Shown: positions 1 through 6,389 of the stretch, one piece after another
Numbering within the stretch: position 1 is the first letter of the stretch
Layout: every line of letters starts with the position of its first letter
Source: Rhodanobacter sp.
GTDB taxonomy: Bacteria; Pseudomonadota; Gammaproteobacteria; Xanthomonadales; Rhodanobacteraceae
Direction: 5' to 3'
Assembly (NCBI GenBank): GCA_026193555.1
Contig: JAPHUU010000435.1
Location: 1 to 17,071, forward strand
Length of the DNA: 17,071 bases
Translations under genes and position numbers: made by a program
Notes under the pieces: generated by a model
What the model was told of the DNA's origin: nothing
The model's input: only the letters and a program-made list of their open reading frames with translations
Database searches by the model: none

Positions 1-269
1 TCAGCGCACCGATCGTGCCGGGCATCATGCCGATCGGCAACTACAGCCAGCTGAAGCGATTCTCCGACATGTGCGGCGCCGAGATTCCGCGCTGGATCGC
101 CAAACGCATGCAGGCACATGGCGACGATGCCGCCGCGACACGCGAACTGGGCGCCGAGGTGGTGGCGCAACTGTGCCGACGGTTGCTGGAAGGCGGCGCA
201 CCGGGCCTGCACTTTTACACGCTCAATCGCGCCAAGGCGACCCAGTCTGTGCTGGAGCGACTTTCCTGA
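1..269 (+). CDS. metF: Methylenetetrahydrofolate reductase, C-terminal part (cut by window start)
   Basis: This is the last ~88 codons of a MetF-type reductase, which reduces 5,10-methylene-THF to 5-methyl-THF with a flavin, feeding methionine synthesis in the cytoplasm. The frame is open from base 3 to the TGA at 267-269. The residues match the end of bacterial MetF closely: a VPGIMPI strand near the start, then RFSDMCGAEIP (E. coli has a comparable KFADM..RIP), an acidic DDAAATREL helix and the terminal signature LHFYTLNRA. The catalytic N-terminal half of the barrel lies outside the window, so completeness cannot be judged. The next gene starts 25 nt after the stop, on the same strand. Confidence 0.93.
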   Translation, partial: SAPIVPGIMPIGNYSQLKRFSDMCGAEIPRWIAKRMQAHGDDAAATRELGAEVVAQLCRRLLEGGAPGLHFYTLNRAKATQSVLERLS

Positions 270-294
270 CGCTCTGGACAGCTATTCTGTCGGC

Positions 295-879
295 ATGTCG
301 AGGTCATTCGCCGGGTCTTGTCTGTTGCTGATTGCCTGGAGTGCGCCTTCCATGGCGCAGACGGTGATCCACCGCTGCATCGGCGCCAACGGCAACCCGG
401 TGTTCACCGACCAGCCCTGCGCGGCGCTGCAGGCGACGCGGGTCAACCCTGCACCCACAACCACGGCCAGCCAGCCCGGCCAGCCGCCGCCGATCATGTG
501 TGCGGCAACGGTGGCGCAACTGCGACAAAGCGTGGTGGAGGCATTCGCCCATCACGATGCAAACCGGATGGCCGGCCTGATGCTGTGGAACGGCTACAGC
601 GGTGGTGCGGCCGTCGCCGATATTCGCTCGCTGGCCAGCCTGATGCGGCAGCCTCTGCTGGACATCAACCTGGCCGCGACGTCCGGCGCGCTCCATGACG
701 ACCTGCCGCCACCCGCCAACACCAGCAGCAGTGCCGGCCCAAACGCCCCCGCCACGCTGACGGCGGGAAGCCAGCTGGTGTTGCATACGGTTGGCAACGG
801 CGGCAACGAAGGTCCCGGCGAACTGCGCCTGGACATCGTGCATCAGGCCGGCTGCCTCTGGCTGCGCAACCCGGATTGA
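295..879 (+). CDS. Exported DUF4124-type protein of unknown function
   Basis: The product is 194 residues. Residues 1-21 form a signal peptide (basic start, LLLIAW core, SMA-Q cleavage site), so it is probably periplasmic or envelope-bound. Residues 24-42 (IHRCIGANGNPVFTDQPC) fit the DUF4124 pattern of an aromatic/Cys...G...F/Y-TD..PC segment, common in small Xanthomonadales envelope proteins. A Pro/Thr/Ala linker follows, then a ~120-residue C-terminal region with Cys69 and Cys187 that I do not recognise. ATG 295 is chosen because it gives the signal peptide; the frame is open further upstream, but that part overlaps metF. No Shine-Dalgarno precedes this ATG, and a TATTCT box at 283-288 would place transcription start at about the ATG itself, so a leaderless message is possible. 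Function unknown. Confidence 0.8.
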   Translation: MSRSFAGSCLLLIAWSAPSMAQTVIHRCIGANGNPVFTDQPCAALQATRVNPAPTTTASQPGQPPPIMCAATVAQLRQSVVEAFAHHDANRMAGLMLWNGYSGGAAVADIRSLASLMRQPLLDINLAATSGALHDDLPPPANTSSSAGPNAPATLTAGSQLVLHTVGNGGNEGPGELRLDIVHQAGCLWLRNPD

Positions 880-907
880 CACCTGACCGACTCGCAGCAG
901 TTATCAT
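876..907 (+). promoter_or_regulatory. Candidate promoter of ilvE
   Basis: A perfect TTGACA (876-881) overlaps the stop codon of the preceding gene, and a TATCAT (902-907, 5/6 of the -10 consensus) lies downstream. The 20-nt spacer is longer than the optimal 17, which lowers confidence. Transcription from it would start near 914, giving a ~19-nt leader that still contains the ilvE ribosome site. There is no room for a leader-peptide attenuator. Confidence 0.35.
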
Positions 908-932
908 GGGCGGTCCCCATTGGAGAACGGTC

Positions 933-1850
933 ATGGCGCAGCAATACCCGGATTGGATCTGGCAGAACGGCAGCATCAAGCCGTGGCAGGATGCGACCAC
1001 ACATGTGATGTCGCACGCGCTGCACTACGGGTCGTCGGTGTTCGAGGGGATTCGCAGCTACGCCACACCGGACGGCGCGGCGATCTTCCGCCTCACCGAC
1101 CATCTCAACCGGCTGTACCAGTCGGCCCGAATCTACGACATGGTGTTGCCGTATTCCGCCGATGAACTGGCCGCAGCCAGCCGCGCGGTGATCAAGAAAA
1201 ACGGCCTGGGCGCGGCCTATCTGCGCCCGGTTGCCTATCGCGGGCTCGGCGGCTTCGGGCTGTCTGCCGAGACACCCATCGATGTCGCCGTGGCAGCCTG
1301 GCCAATGGGCCCCTACCTCGGGCCGGAGGCACTGGAGAACGGCATCGACGCCTGCGTATCGAGCTGGCAGCGGTTTGCGCCGAATACCATCCCGGCCGGC
1401 GCCAAGGCCGGCGGCAATTACCTCTCGGGTCAGCTGATCGCGCGCGAGGCGCGCCGGCTCGGTTTCGGCGAGGGCATCGCGTTGGCGTCCACCGGCCTGC
1501 TCAGTGAGGGCGCCGGCGAAAACCTGTTCCTGGTATTCGACGGCGTGCTGCACACTACGCCCGCCAGTGCTTCGATCCTTGCCGGCATTACCCGCGATAC
1601 GCTGAAGACGCTGGCGCGAGAGGATGGCATCGAAGTGGTGGAACGCGATCTGCCGCGCGAGTACCTGTATCTCGCTGACGAGATCCTGATGTGTGGCACG
1701 GCCGCCGAGGTCACACCGATCCGCTCGGTCGATGGCAAACAGATCGGCGCCGGCAAGGCGGGTCGCGTCACCCGGCGTCTGCAGGAATTGTATTTCGGCT
1801 TGTTCGACGGCCGCACCAACGATCGCTGGGGCTGGCTGGAGCCGGTCTGA
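933..1850 (+). CDS. ilvE: Branched-chain amino acid aminotransferase (PLP fold type IV)
   Basis: The 305-residue enzyme transfers the amino group between glutamate and the keto acids of Leu, Ile and Val, the last step of their synthesis. Visible hallmarks: SSVFEGIRSY (35-43) near the substrate pocket; RPVAYRG (98-104); the PLP-binding lysine K158 in AKAGGNYLS, aligned with E. coli K159; SEGAGENLF (191-199), which holds the conserved cofactor-site Glu; and CGTAAEVTPI near the C-terminus. Length matches the family (about 305-310). ATG 933 is preferred because GGAGAA (922-927) sits 5 nt upstream; an in-frame ATG at 906 has no ribosome site. It ends just before the palindromic terminator at 1861-1907. 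The D-amino-acid aminotransferase and ADC lyase relatives are less likely given the IlvE-type AKAGGNYLS and full length. Confidence 0.95.
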   Translation: MAQQYPDWIWQNGSIKPWQDATTHVMSHALHYGSSVFEGIRSYATPDGAAIFRLTDHLNRLYQSARIYDMVLPYSADELAAASRAVIKKNGLGAAYLRPVAYRGLGGFGLSAETPIDVAVAAWPMGPYLGPEALENGIDACVSSWQRFAPNTIPAGAKAGGNYLSGQLIAREARRLGFGEGIALASTGLLSEGAGENLFLVFDGVLHTTPASASILAGITRDTLKTLAREDGIEVVERDLPREYLYLADEILMCGTAAEVTPIRSVDGKQIGAGKAGRVTRRLQELYFGLFDGRTNDRWGWLEPV

Positions 1851-1860
1851 GTCAACCGTC

Positions 1861-1907
1861 AACACCATGAAAAACGCCCCGCCATGCGGGGCGTTTTTCA
1901 TGGTGTT
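1861..1907. terminator. Perfect 22-bp palindromic bidirectional terminator
   Basis: Arms 1861-1882 and 1886-1907 are exact reverse complements separated by the 3-nt loop CAT. The core is a GCCCCGC/GCGGGGC stem flanked by AAAAA on one side and TTTTT (1894-1898) on the other, so RNA from either strand gives a GC hairpin followed by a U-tract. It lies between the convergent ilvE stop (1850) and the kinase stop (1919) and most likely ends both transcripts. Confidence 0.93.
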
Positions 1908-1918
1908 CGATATCCAGA

Positions 1919-3202
1919 TCAGCCAAAGACGATACTGGCAATCGCACCATTGGCATCGGCGCGCGGGCGCATCGAGACATCCCAGCCGTACAGCTCACAC
2001 AGGCGGCGCACGATCGCCAGGCCCAGGCCCGCTCCGCTGCCGCCGACACCTTCACCACGGACACCGCGCTGAAACAGCCGCTCGGCATCCTCCGGCTTGA
2101 TGCCCGGCCCAGTGTCGATCACTTCGATGCGACCGTGCCCGACCTCGACCCTGACCGCGCCTTCGAGCGTGTACTTGATCGCGTTGCCGATCAGGTTGGT
2201 CAACGCTACCGCCAGAACCGAGGCGGGGGCATTGACGTTTACCGTCTGATTGACTGCCAGCTCGATGGTCAACGGCTTGCCACGCATCTGTGGGCGCTGG
2301 CTTTCGATCACGTCGGCGGCGACTTTGCCGACCTCGGTGGTTTCGCCACGGGTAGGGCCACGGCGCTCCGCACGCGACAGCAGCAACAAAGCCTCGATCA
2401 GCTCGGTTGCCTGGCGTGACGCACGCTCGATACGCTTCAGCCGCTCGCTCAGCTTGTCGGTGAGATCGGGCGATCCCTGCAGCAGTTCAGTGGTGCTGGC
2501 GATCACCGCCAGCGGCGTGCGCAATTCGTGACTGACATCGGAGTTGAACTCGCGGTCGCGCTCGACCATGGCCGTAAGGCGCGCGGAGTATTCGTCCAGC
2601 GCCAGCGCCAGCTCGCCGACCTCGTCATCGGCAAAATGCGGCGCCAGCGGCTCAGCCTTGCCGACCTTGCGGAAATCGCGCAAGCGCCGCGCCAGCTCCG
2701 TGACCGGCTTCAGCACCTTGCGCGACAACCATAATCCGATCGCCAGCGAAAGCAGGCTGAACAACACCACCGCGCTGATCAGTGACGCCACCAGCTGGCG
2801 CTTTCCCAGGTCCTCGCGACTGATGTCGTAGCGGGTGAAGCCGATGATGCCGTCCTTGCGCTGCACCGCCAGCTTGTAGTGCCTGACCTGCCCGCTGGCG
2901 TCGACTTCGTGAATGTCATGCACGCCACTGTTCAGATTCTGCCAGGCCAGCGGCATCTTGTAGAGCGTGCGATCACTCTTGAACCATGCTTCGAGCAACT
3001 GTGAATGCGCCGGCCGCTCGGGATGGGCGATGATCTGATCCACCGCCTGATCGACATCATTCTGCAGGCTGGCATTGATCAGCTGATTTTCCACCTTGGC
3101 GCGCACATACAGCGACGCCACGGCAAACAGCGCGCTGAGGCCGAAGCCGAACAGCACGAAGGAGACGATCAATCGAAAGCGAAGCTTACGCCTGGACTGC
3201 AT
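1919..3202 (-). CDS. HAMP-containing sensor histidine kinase
   Basis: The 427-residue inner-membrane kinase is partner to the response regulator upstream. In order: TM1 (about 10-34), a ~100-residue periplasmic sensor domain (35-135), TM2 (about 138-160), HAMP (160-212), and the HisKA dimerisation helix with phospho-acceptor H225 in SDVSHELRTPL. The ATPase domain follows, with N-box NLIGNAIKYT (336-345), G1 box DTGPGI (363-368) and G2 box GAGLGLAIV (390-398). All catalytic motifs are intact. ATG 3202 is chosen over an upstream in-frame TTG at 3226, since TM1 then starts at the expected distance. This start lies inside the regulator gene (17-nt overlap), implying translational coupling. The sensor domain resembles no ligand-specific class I can name, so the stimulus is unknown. 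Transcription ends at the shared terminator 1861-1907. Confidence 0.94.
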   Translation of the reverse strand: MQSRRKLRFRLIVSFVLFGFGLSALFAVASLYVRAKVENQLINASLQNDVDQAVDQIIAHPERPAHSQLLEAWFKSDRTLYKMPLAWQNLNSGVHDIHEVDASGQVRHYKLAVQRKDGIIGFTRYDISREDLGKRQLVASLISAVVLFSLLSLAIGLWLSRKVLKPVTELARRLRDFRKVGKAEPLAPHFADDEVGELALALDEYSARLTAMVERDREFNSDVSHELRTPLAVIASTTELLQGSPDLTDKLSERLKRIERASRQATELIEALLLLSRAERRGPTRGETTEVGKVAADVIESQRPQMRGKPLTIELAVNQTVNVNAPASVLAVALTNLIGNAIKYTLEGAVRVEVGHGRIEVIDTGPGIKPEDAERLFQRGVRGEGVGGSGAGLGLAIVRRLCELYGWDVSMRPRADANGAIASIVFG

Positions 3203-3872
3203 CCGGCTCGACCATCCGATAGCCAATGCCGTGCCGCGTGTGGATCAACGGCTTCTCGAACGGCTTGTCGATGGCCGCGCGCAGGCCATGGATATGCACG
3301 CGCAGCGAATCGCTGTCCGGCAATTCCTCGCCCCACACTTTCTGCTCCAGATCCTGCCGCGTCACCACCGAAGGGCTCGCCTCCATCAACGCCTGCAGCA
3401 GCTTCAGGCCGATCGGGTTGAGCTGGATCGACTTGCCCTCGCGGTTCACTGTCAGTGTATCGAGGTTGAAGGTGAGGTCGGCCACCTTCAGCACGCGGCT
3501 CTGCGGGCCCTTGCCGCGACGGGCCAGCACCTCCAGCCGCGCCGAGAGTTCCTGCAAGGCGAACGGCTTGGTCATGTAGTCGTCGGCGCCGGACTCGAAC
3601 CCGGTCAGCTTCTGCTCCAACGCATCGCGTGCGGTCAACATCAGGATCGGCGTCTGCTTGTGCGCCTCGTGGCGCAGCTTGCGGGCCACCTCCAGACCGT
3701 CCATTCCGGGCAGAGTGAGATCCAGCACGATCACGTCGAAATCGTGCACCACCGCCAGATGCAGGCCGGTGACGCCGTCACCGGCAAAGTCCACCACATG
3801 CCCGCGGTCTTCCAGATAATCGCCGATGTTGGTCGCGATATCGCTGTTGTCTTCGATCACCAGAACGCGCAT
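3186..3872 (-). CDS. OmpR/PhoB-family response regulator
   Basis: The 228-residue protein has a receiver domain (1-~117) followed by a winged-helix DNA-binding domain (~127-222). Receiver residues: acidic pair E7-D8, phospho-acceptor D51 in VIVLDL, T80 (LTARD) and K102 in MTKPF. The C-terminal domain carries the family pattern SDSLRVHIHGLRAAID and the wing TRHGIGYRM. ATG 3872 is chosen because AGGAG (3883-3879 on the minus strand) is 6 nt upstream; a GTG at 3875 directly before it is a poorer fit. Its 3' end overlaps the kinase start by 17 nt, so the two form one operon. It probably controls its own promoter through the palindrome at 3912-3934. Target genes cannot be read from the window. Confidence 0.95.
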   Translation of the reverse strand: MRVLVIEDNSDIATNIGDYLEDRGHVVDFAGDGVTGLHLAVVHDFDVIVLDLTLPGMDGLEVARKLRHEAHKQTPILMLTARDALEQKLTGFESGADDYMTKPFALQELSARLEVLARRGKGPQSRVLKVADLTFNLDTLTVNREGKSIQLNPIGLKLLQALMEASPSVVTRQDLEQKVWGEELPDSDSLRVHIHGLRAAIDKPFEKPLIHTRHGIGYRMVEPDAVQA

Positions 3873-3886
3873 CACTCACTCCTGCA

Positions 3887-3908
3887 CAGCCGTTGCAGGG
3901 AACGGCTG
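3887..3908 (-). promoter_or_regulatory. Hairpin in the response-regulator mRNA leader
   Basis: Arms 3887-3894 and 3901-3908 (CAGCCGTT / AACGGCTG on the plus strand) are exact complements with a 6-nt loop. It ends 4 nt upstream of the regulator's AGGAG ribosome site on the minus strand, so it could modulate translation. It has no U-tract and is not a terminator. Role is inferred. Confidence 0.4.
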
Positions 3909-3911
3909 AGA

Positions 3912-3950
3912 TGGCAAGCTTAACAAGCTTGCCAGGCGGAATCCTGTCAA
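3912..3950 (-). promoter_or_regulatory. Candidate autoregulated promoter with palindromic operator
   Basis: On the minus strand a perfect TTGACA (3950-3945) is followed 10 nt later by a 23-nt palindrome at 3934-3912: TGGCAAGCTT, loop of 3, AAGCTTGCCA. The palindrome covers the position where a -10 box is expected. Read in one direction it also contains AAGCTTG twice, 9 nt apart centre to centre, close to the head-to-tail repeats bound by OmpR-family dimers. I infer that it is the promoter and autoregulatory site of the two-component operon. The -10 itself is not a good consensus, as in activator-dependent promoters. Confidence 0.5.
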
Positions 3951-4202
3951 CCCGCCAACGAAGCTGAACCGGACGCCTCGCGACCAAGAAAAAGGCCCGG
4001 ATGCGCGACTCGTCGCCGCCACATCCAAGCCCAAGCTACTGCCCCGATACCATCAACTGCCATCACCTGACCTTGCGGGTTGAAGTGTCATGCGAATCGA
4101 CAGGAGTGTTTTATACGACGCCCTTGGTTACGCCGCGGTTAACCCCGCTTGACTCCGTCATCGTACGGGCACGCAATCCATGCAAATGGGTGCAACCGCT
4201 GC
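3951..4202. other. Intergenic stretch without a supported gene
   Basis: I see no convincing gene here: open frames are short, unlike known families and lack ribosome sites. GC content is visibly lower around 4090-4145 than in the neighbours. An AAAAAGGCCCGGA stretch (3989-4001) looks like one arm of a symmetric GC-rich terminator, but the complementary arm is missing. A weak hairpin (ATGGGTGCA 4186-4194 with TGC-CT-ACCCAT 4200-4210) overlaps the end of the orphan frame on the minus strand. Confidence 0.4.
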
Positions 4203-4583
4203 CTACCCATCCACCAGATCAACGCTGCGGCGTGCCCCAAGGTTGTCGCCTGACAGCCCCGGCGTGACCAGCCGCGTCGAGCACGAAGACCATGGCCTGA
4301 CGTTGAATAGCTGGATCTTCGATGGGGAATCCATCTGGGCGGCGATGCAATACTTGTCAAAGATCGATGACACGTCGGCCAACTGGTCGATATCATTCCG
4401 CACCTTCCGGCTGACGAGGTCGTATCGACCGCCTGGCAGCATCTCCCAGTGCACCAACGGCGTCCACTGCGGTGAAGTCACCCGTGGTTTTCCGCCTTGA
4501 CCGATCAAGCCGTTCGCCGTTGCGGAAACCGTCGCCGAATCTTTCCGGTGATGATCATGGGCACGTCGTCCGGGGGCTTTCAA
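4203..4583 (-). CDS. Unrecognised open frame, possibly a gene remnant
   Basis: I do not recognise this 126-codon frame. It starts at a TTG 15 nt after the rimK stop and has no good ribosome site, so the true start is uncertain. From about residue 18 to 95 the third codon positions are G/C-rich and the composition is protein-like, with a stretch LVHWEMLPGGRYDLV and an Asp/Ile-rich helix ending in KIQLFNVRPW; the last ~30 residues look random. The V-H-W-E-M string recalls the second half of the H-x-H-W-E-M motif of M23 metallopeptidases, but the first His is replaced (Leu), so activity would be lost if the relation is real. It may be a broken fragment of a larger gene, a lineage-specific small protein, or chance. 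It is downstream of rimK on the same strand. Confidence 0.3.
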   Translation of the reverse strand: MKAPGRRAHDHHRKDSATVSATANGLIGQGGKPRVTSPQWTPLVHWEMLPGGRYDLVSRKVRNDIDQLADVSSIFDKYCIAAQMDSPSKIQLFNVRPWSSCSTRLVTPGLSGDNLGARRSVDLVDG

Positions 4584-4597
4584 CGAAAAGCTTCGTA

Positions 4598-5521
4598 CTA
4601 CACCTTTGGCAACGCCCTTCGTCGCGATCCCGCGTCCGCCATCGATTCGCCGACTTGCGACTGCAACAACTCAACGATGGCGCCCGCCACGTCAACTCCG
4701 GTGGCGGCCTCGATGCCTTCCAGGCCCGGTGAGGAGTTCACTTCCAGAAGCAACGGTCCGCGGTTTGAGCGCAACAGGTCGACGCCGGCGATCCCCAACC
4801 CCAGCGCGGCCGCGGCGCGCACGGCGATGCGCCGCTCCTCCGCGCTCAGGGTCGCCGCCACGGCGGTGCCGCCGCGGTGGAGGTTGGCACGAAACTCACC
4901 AGCACTGGCATCACGCCGCATCGCCGCCACCACCTTCTTGCCGACCACGAAGCAGCGCAGGTCACTGCCGTTCGCCTCGGCAATGAATTCCTGCACCAGG
5001 AAATTGGCATACAGCCCCCGGAAAGCCTCGATCACGCTCTGCGACGCGCTGCGTTTCTCGGCCAGCACCACCCCGGAGCCCTGAGTGCCTTCGTTGAGCT
5101 TGATCACATGCGGCGGATCGCCCAGAAGTGCCAGCACGTCGGCCGAGTCGTCCGGATTGTCGCCGAACACGGTGACCGGCATGTCGATGCCCTGCGCGGC
5201 CAGAATCTGCAGGCAGCGCAACTTGTCGCGTGCGCGCAGCACTGCGTCGGAGGAGTTGGGCGTGTAAATACCCATCATCTCCAGTTGGCGCAGTACCGCA
5301 GTGCCGTAGAACGTGCTGCAGGTGCCGATGCGCGGAATCACTGCGTCGATGTCGCGCACCGGTTTGCCCTGGTAGCGGATCGCCACCGCACCCGGTGCGA
5401 TGCGCACGTAGCAACGAAGCGGATCGAGCACGCGTACCACATGGCCACGCTCGCGCCCTGCCTCGACCAGCCGTCGGGTCGAGTACAGCTTGGTGTTGCG
5501 TGAAAGAATCGCGATTTTCAT
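4598..5521 (-). CDS. rimK: Ribosomal protein S6--L-glutamate ligase RimK (ATP-grasp)
   Basis: The 307-residue ATP-grasp ligase adds glutamates to the C-terminus of ribosomal protein S6 and matches E. coli RimK along its whole length (300 residues). Seen: N-terminal [27 protein letters not shown] (61-79); [17 protein letters not shown]; the nucleotide-binding [15 protein letters not shown] (141-155); FLVQEFI (174-180); FRANLHRGG (210-218); and the Mg-binding end [13 protein letters not shown] (259-271). All metal and ATP residues appear intact. The start ATG 5521 lies 10 nt after the stop of the rimB-like gene and has no strong ribosome site, so translational coupling is likely. In Pseudomonas, RimK activity is tuned by RimA, RimB and cyclic di-GMP; no rimA is visible here. 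A few extra basic residues (SRRRALPKV) extend the C-terminus beyond the E. coli protein. Confidence 0.95.
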   Translation of the reverse strand: MKIAILSRNTKLYSTRRLVEAGRERGHVVRVLDPLRCYVRIAPGAVAIRYQGKPVRDIDAVIPRIGTCSTFYGTAVLRQLEMMGIYTPNSSDAVLRARDKLRCLQILAAQGIDMPVTVFGDNPDDSADVLALLGDPPHVIKLNEGTQGSGVVLAEKRSASQSVIEAFRGLYANFLVQEFIAEANGSDLRCFVVGKKVVAAMRRDASAGEFRANLHRGGTAVAATLSAEERRIAVRAAAALGLGIAGVDLLRSNRGPLLLEVNSSPGLEGIEAATGVDVAGAIVELLQSQVGESMADAGSRRRALPKV

Positions 5522-5531
5522 GCAGGACTTG

Positions 5532-5999
5532 TCATGCTGGGTCCGGCGCCACCTTCGGCGACCGTGACTGGGTGTAGGAAAGCGCCGAATCGACTACGAA
5601 ACGCCCGTTCAAGGCACTTCGCCCGAGCAGCAGGGGAAACAGCATGTGTCGCCGATCGGTCAGATTGATGTCGATGCCGAATCGCTGTCCAGCCAGTTCC
5701 ACATCACTGCGAATGAACCAGCGTTCGGTGCAACGGCCACCCGTATCGGTCACCGTCCGCCGATCCATCGCCGGCACCTCGCAACACACTTCATGCGGAT
5801 GACGCCGACCCACGTGCATGGTGAAACGCAGCCAGGTCACCCCGCCCCGAATGAAGCTTTCCAGCGTGTCGACATGCAGCGAACTGCTCCGCGCGCCGGT
5901 ATCGAGCTTGGCCTTGAGCATGGCGATACCCAGCCGGGGCAATGCCAGCCGCTCCCGCCAACCCAGAGTGATCAGATCCGGTGTCATCAGATCTGCCAT
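5532..5999 (-). CDS. rimB: RimB-like retropepsin-fold protein (putative ATP-dependent zinc protease family)
   Basis: The 155-residue cytoplasmic protein has the single-lobe aspartyl protease signature [13 protein letters not shown] (31-43, Asp33 as candidate catalytic residue) and the closing PLLLGRSAL motif (122-130). It belongs to the small family often labelled putative ATP-dependent zinc protease (PF05618); the sequence itself looks retropepsin-like and has no clear zinc site. Active enzymes of this fold are homodimers. Members sit next to rimK in many gammaproteobacteria, and in Pseudomonas fluorescens the equivalent is RimB, which acts on glutamylated S6. Here it is directly upstream of rimK (10-nt gap), supporting that role. 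The start is either ATG 5999 or the in-frame ATG 5987; neither has a strong ribosome site. Confidence 0.85.
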   Translation of the reverse strand: MADLMTPDLITLGWRERLALPRLGIAMLKAKLDTGARSSSLHVDTLESFIRGGVTWLRFTMHVGRRHPHEVCCEVPAMDRRTVTDTGGRCTERWFIRSDVELAGQRFGIDINLTDRRHMLFPLLLGRSALNGRFVVDSALSYTQSRSPKVAPDPA

Positions 6000-6030
6000 G
6001 AGATTGCTCTGCTCGGTGGGGCTCGAAAAA

Positions 6031-6104
6031 TGGAGCGGGTGAAGGGAATCGAACCCTCGTCAGTAGCTTGGGAAGCTACAGCTCTACCATTGAGCTACAC
6101 CCGC
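6031..6104 (-). tRNA. tRNA-Gly (anticodon UCC)
   Basis: On the minus strand the cloverleaf reads GCGGGTG acceptor arm (6104-6098) paired with CACCCGC. The D-arm begins TAGCTC, the anticodon stem CTGTAG/CTAC-type holds the loop TTCCCAA with anticodon TCC, and the T-arm GAGGG-TTCGATT-CCCTT is complete. Discriminator T and an encoded CCA end at 6031. It decodes GGA/GGG glycine codons. It lies 31 nt upstream of the rimB-like gene on the same strand and may be co-transcribed with it. Confidence 0.97.
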
Positions 6105-6116
6105 ATCAGCTGGCGG

Positions 6117-6145
6117 ATGGTAACCCGGGATTCGCCCGGTTGGAA
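6117..6145 (-). promoter_or_regulatory. Candidate promoter of tRNA-Gly
   Basis: On the minus strand TTCCAA (6145-6140) and TACCAT (6122-6117) are separated by 17 nt, and the -10 box ends 12 nt before the mature tRNA 5' end. This is the expected place for a tRNA promoter, though both boxes are imperfect (3/6 and 4/6). Confidence 0.35.
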
Positions 6146-6282
6146 CTGCCGGAATCATGCTCCGCCGCATCCATTTCGATTCGACAGCCACCAAGGCGGC
6201 CCGCCAACTCCGACCCAACGGCGCATGAATCACGGATGGCGACCAGCTGAACCGGTACTGGTACACCGCAGCAAAACTAAGG

Positions 6283-6310
6283 CTGTCCTAATCCCGCCCA
6301 TGCGCATAAT
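6283..6310 (+). promoter_or_regulatory. Weak candidate promoter of the FecR/DUF6600 gene
   Basis: CATAAT (6305-6310) is 5/6 of a -10 box; CTGTCC (6283-6288), 16 nt upstream, is a poor -35. Transcription would start near 6317, leaving a ~73-nt leader before the ATG at 6390. The rest of 6146-6282 shows nothing I can name. Confidence 0.3.
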
Positions 6311-6389
6311 CGGGCCGTGATCGCAGAACGGACCGCGGATCGATGGGATCCATCGCGCGATACATGTCAACTCACCCTGGGGAAACACG

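Noticed and set aside
843..1901. A 352-codon minus-strand frame opposite ilvE
   Set aside because: It runs through the terminator region and is the mirror of a clear ilvE; no domain is recognisable.
4112..4117. A TATACG box that could be a promoter in the 3951-4202 gap
   Set aside because: The nearest -35-like sequence (TCGACA, 4097-4102) is only 9 nt away and no gene lies downstream on that strand.
4001..4500. Plus-strand frames of 88 and 106 codons in the gap before rimK
   Set aside because: No ribosome sites, no recognisable family, and the composition is less protein-like than the minus-strand frame at 4203-4583.
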